Shown here: positions 22,992 through 23,404 of the stretch, in pieces
How positions within the stretch are numbered: the stretch's first letter is position 1
Layout: each line of letters begins with the position of its first letter
Origin: an uncultured Prevotella sp.
Lineage (GTDB): Bacteria > Bacteroidota > Bacteroidia > Bacteroidales > Bacteroidaceae
Assembly (NCBI GenBank): GCA_900554835.1
Contig: USJD01000037.1
Coordinates: 1-23,404, forward strand
Reading direction: 5' to 3'
DNA length: 23,404 bases
The notes under the pieces: model-generated
Seen by the model: the letters and a program-made list of their open reading frames with translations, nothing else
Database searches by the model: none
Told to the model about the DNA's origin: nothing
Made by a program: the position numbers and the translations under genes

Positions 22992-23100
22992 TGTTTATAG
23001 AGTGCTATGTGGGATTGCCTCCGTACGGAGACCGCATGGATAGAGGAGAACCTGTCAACCCAAATCAGGAAATGACCAGTGCGGTGTGAGTGCAGTCTAA
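22945..23100. ncRNA. Candidate structured RNA or MITE-like element behind sdhB
   Basis: TTAGAC and CTCACACCGCAC (22945-22962) are inverted at GTGCGGTGTGAG (23079-23090) and GTCTAA (23095-23100), leaving only a 4-nt TGCA bulge, so the 156-nt stretch can close as one long stem. Inside, ATGTGG (23007-23012) pairs with CCGCAT (23032-23037) over a CTCC-GTAC-GGAG hairpin. No coding frame was recognised. I cannot match it to a known RNA family; terminal inverted repeats of a small non-autonomous element are an alternative. Confidence 0.35.
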
Positions 23101-23169
23101 AAGTGGTACACAGCACAGACTTAACTTGTTGTATGATAGATTGTTATGGCTATTCTCGAAAGAAAGTCG

Positions 23170-23177
23170 TATATTTG
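23170..23177 (+). promoter_or_regulatory. Candidate -7 box of the ORF6N-domain gene
   Basis: TATATTTG fits TAnnTTTG and lies 25 bp before the ATG at 23203. The only nearby -33 candidate (ATTG, 23140-23143) is too far (26 bp). Confidence 0.4.
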
Positions 23178-23202
23178 TGGACACAACTAATAATACAAAA
23201 GA

Positions 23203-23404
23203 ATGATGACAGAAAATAATCCAAGTAAAGCGAAAACTATTCTTTCCTTAACTTCAGAAGTGAATGAACCAGTCATAAATAACGACCAGTTGAATGTGGG
23301 TTCTCTGATACGAGATATCAGAGGGCAGCAAGTGATGCTCGACCGTGATTTGGCGGTGCTGTATGGAGTGGAAACAAGAAGATTGAATGAACAGGTAAAA
23401 CGCA
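23203..23404 (+). CDS. ORF6N-domain protein, 3' truncated by the window edge
   Basis: 67 codons are visible, open to the right edge. After a polar N-terminal stretch of about 30 residues comes IRDIRGQQVMLDRDLAVLYG followed by VETRRLNEQVKR, the conserved beginning of the ORF6N domain, a DNA-binding module of the KilA-N/Rha type first noted in phages and common in Bacteroidetes chromosomes. Function is probably DNA binding; the specific role is unknown. A second ATG directly follows the first (23206), and a -7-like box lies 25 bp upstream. It follows the sdhCAB operon after 280 bp and is likely independent of it. Confidence 0.88.
   Translation, partial: MMTENNPSKAKTILSLTSEVNEPVINNDQLNVGSLIRDIRGQQVMLDRDLAVLYGVETRRLNEQVKR

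Noticed and set aside
22945..23100. SRP RNA, 6S RNA, tmRNA or RNase P RNA
   Set aside because: The conserved cores of those RNAs (for example the SRP GGAAGGAAGCAGC-type loop or RNase P conserved regions) are not present, and the length does not fit tmRNA or RNase P.

Overview
The window looks like the chromosome of a Bacteroidales bacterium, most likely Prevotella/Segatella. The evidence is the run of typical house-keeping proteins (long-form DeoC, PolA with intact proofreading, a menaquinone-type SdhC/FrdC-A-B set) and several upstream sequences that fit the Bacteroidetes promoter (-7 TAnnTTTG with a TTTG-like -33 element). Shine-Dalgarno sequences are mostly absent, as expected for that phylum. 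No rRNA, tRNA or CRISPR array was found.

Layout, left to right: a 5'-truncated AAA ATPase with a C-terminal nuclease-like domain (2-1129, +); cysS (+) converging on cutC (-) across a shared bidirectional terminator; a large secreted transglutaminase-like protein (3909-6896, +); an AT-rich insert with two small minus-strand genes (a DUF2019-like HEAT-type protein and an unknown exported protein) and odd hairpins (about 7000-8440); polA (-) diverging from a polyprenyl diphosphate synthase gene (+); then a minus-strand block apt, uvrC, dtd, mazG-like, deoC (transcribed right to left from 17009 to 12490); mnmG (-, 17350-19221); the divergent operon sdhC/frdC-sdhA/frdA-sdhB/frdB (19447-22922, +); a structured intergenic region; and the start of an ORF6N-domain gene that runs off the right edge.

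Functionally this is mostly core metabolism and information processing: aminoacyl-tRNA synthesis and proofreading (CysRS, Dtd), tRNA wobble modification (MnmG), DNA repair and replication (PolA, UvrC), nucleotide salvage and sanitation (Apt, DeoC, MazG-like), isoprenoid chain synthesis for menaquinone, and the quinone-linked fumarate reductase/succinate dehydrogenase that would use that menaquinone.

The most interesting non-coding signals are: (i) a cluster of ParB-binding parS sites (one perfect, one 15/16, one 13/16) around apt and mnmG, which points to the origin-proximal part of the chromosome; (ii) two separate tandem arrays with a period of 23 bp flanking deoC, one built on CGTACG palindromes at an exact 23-bp spacing, the other running through the stop codon of the mazG-like gene; (iii) a possible switchable RNA or MITE-like fold behind sdhB; and (iv) the AT-rich insert beside polA with a possible remnant of a lost larger gene. 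I found no complete previously undescribed multi-gene system.
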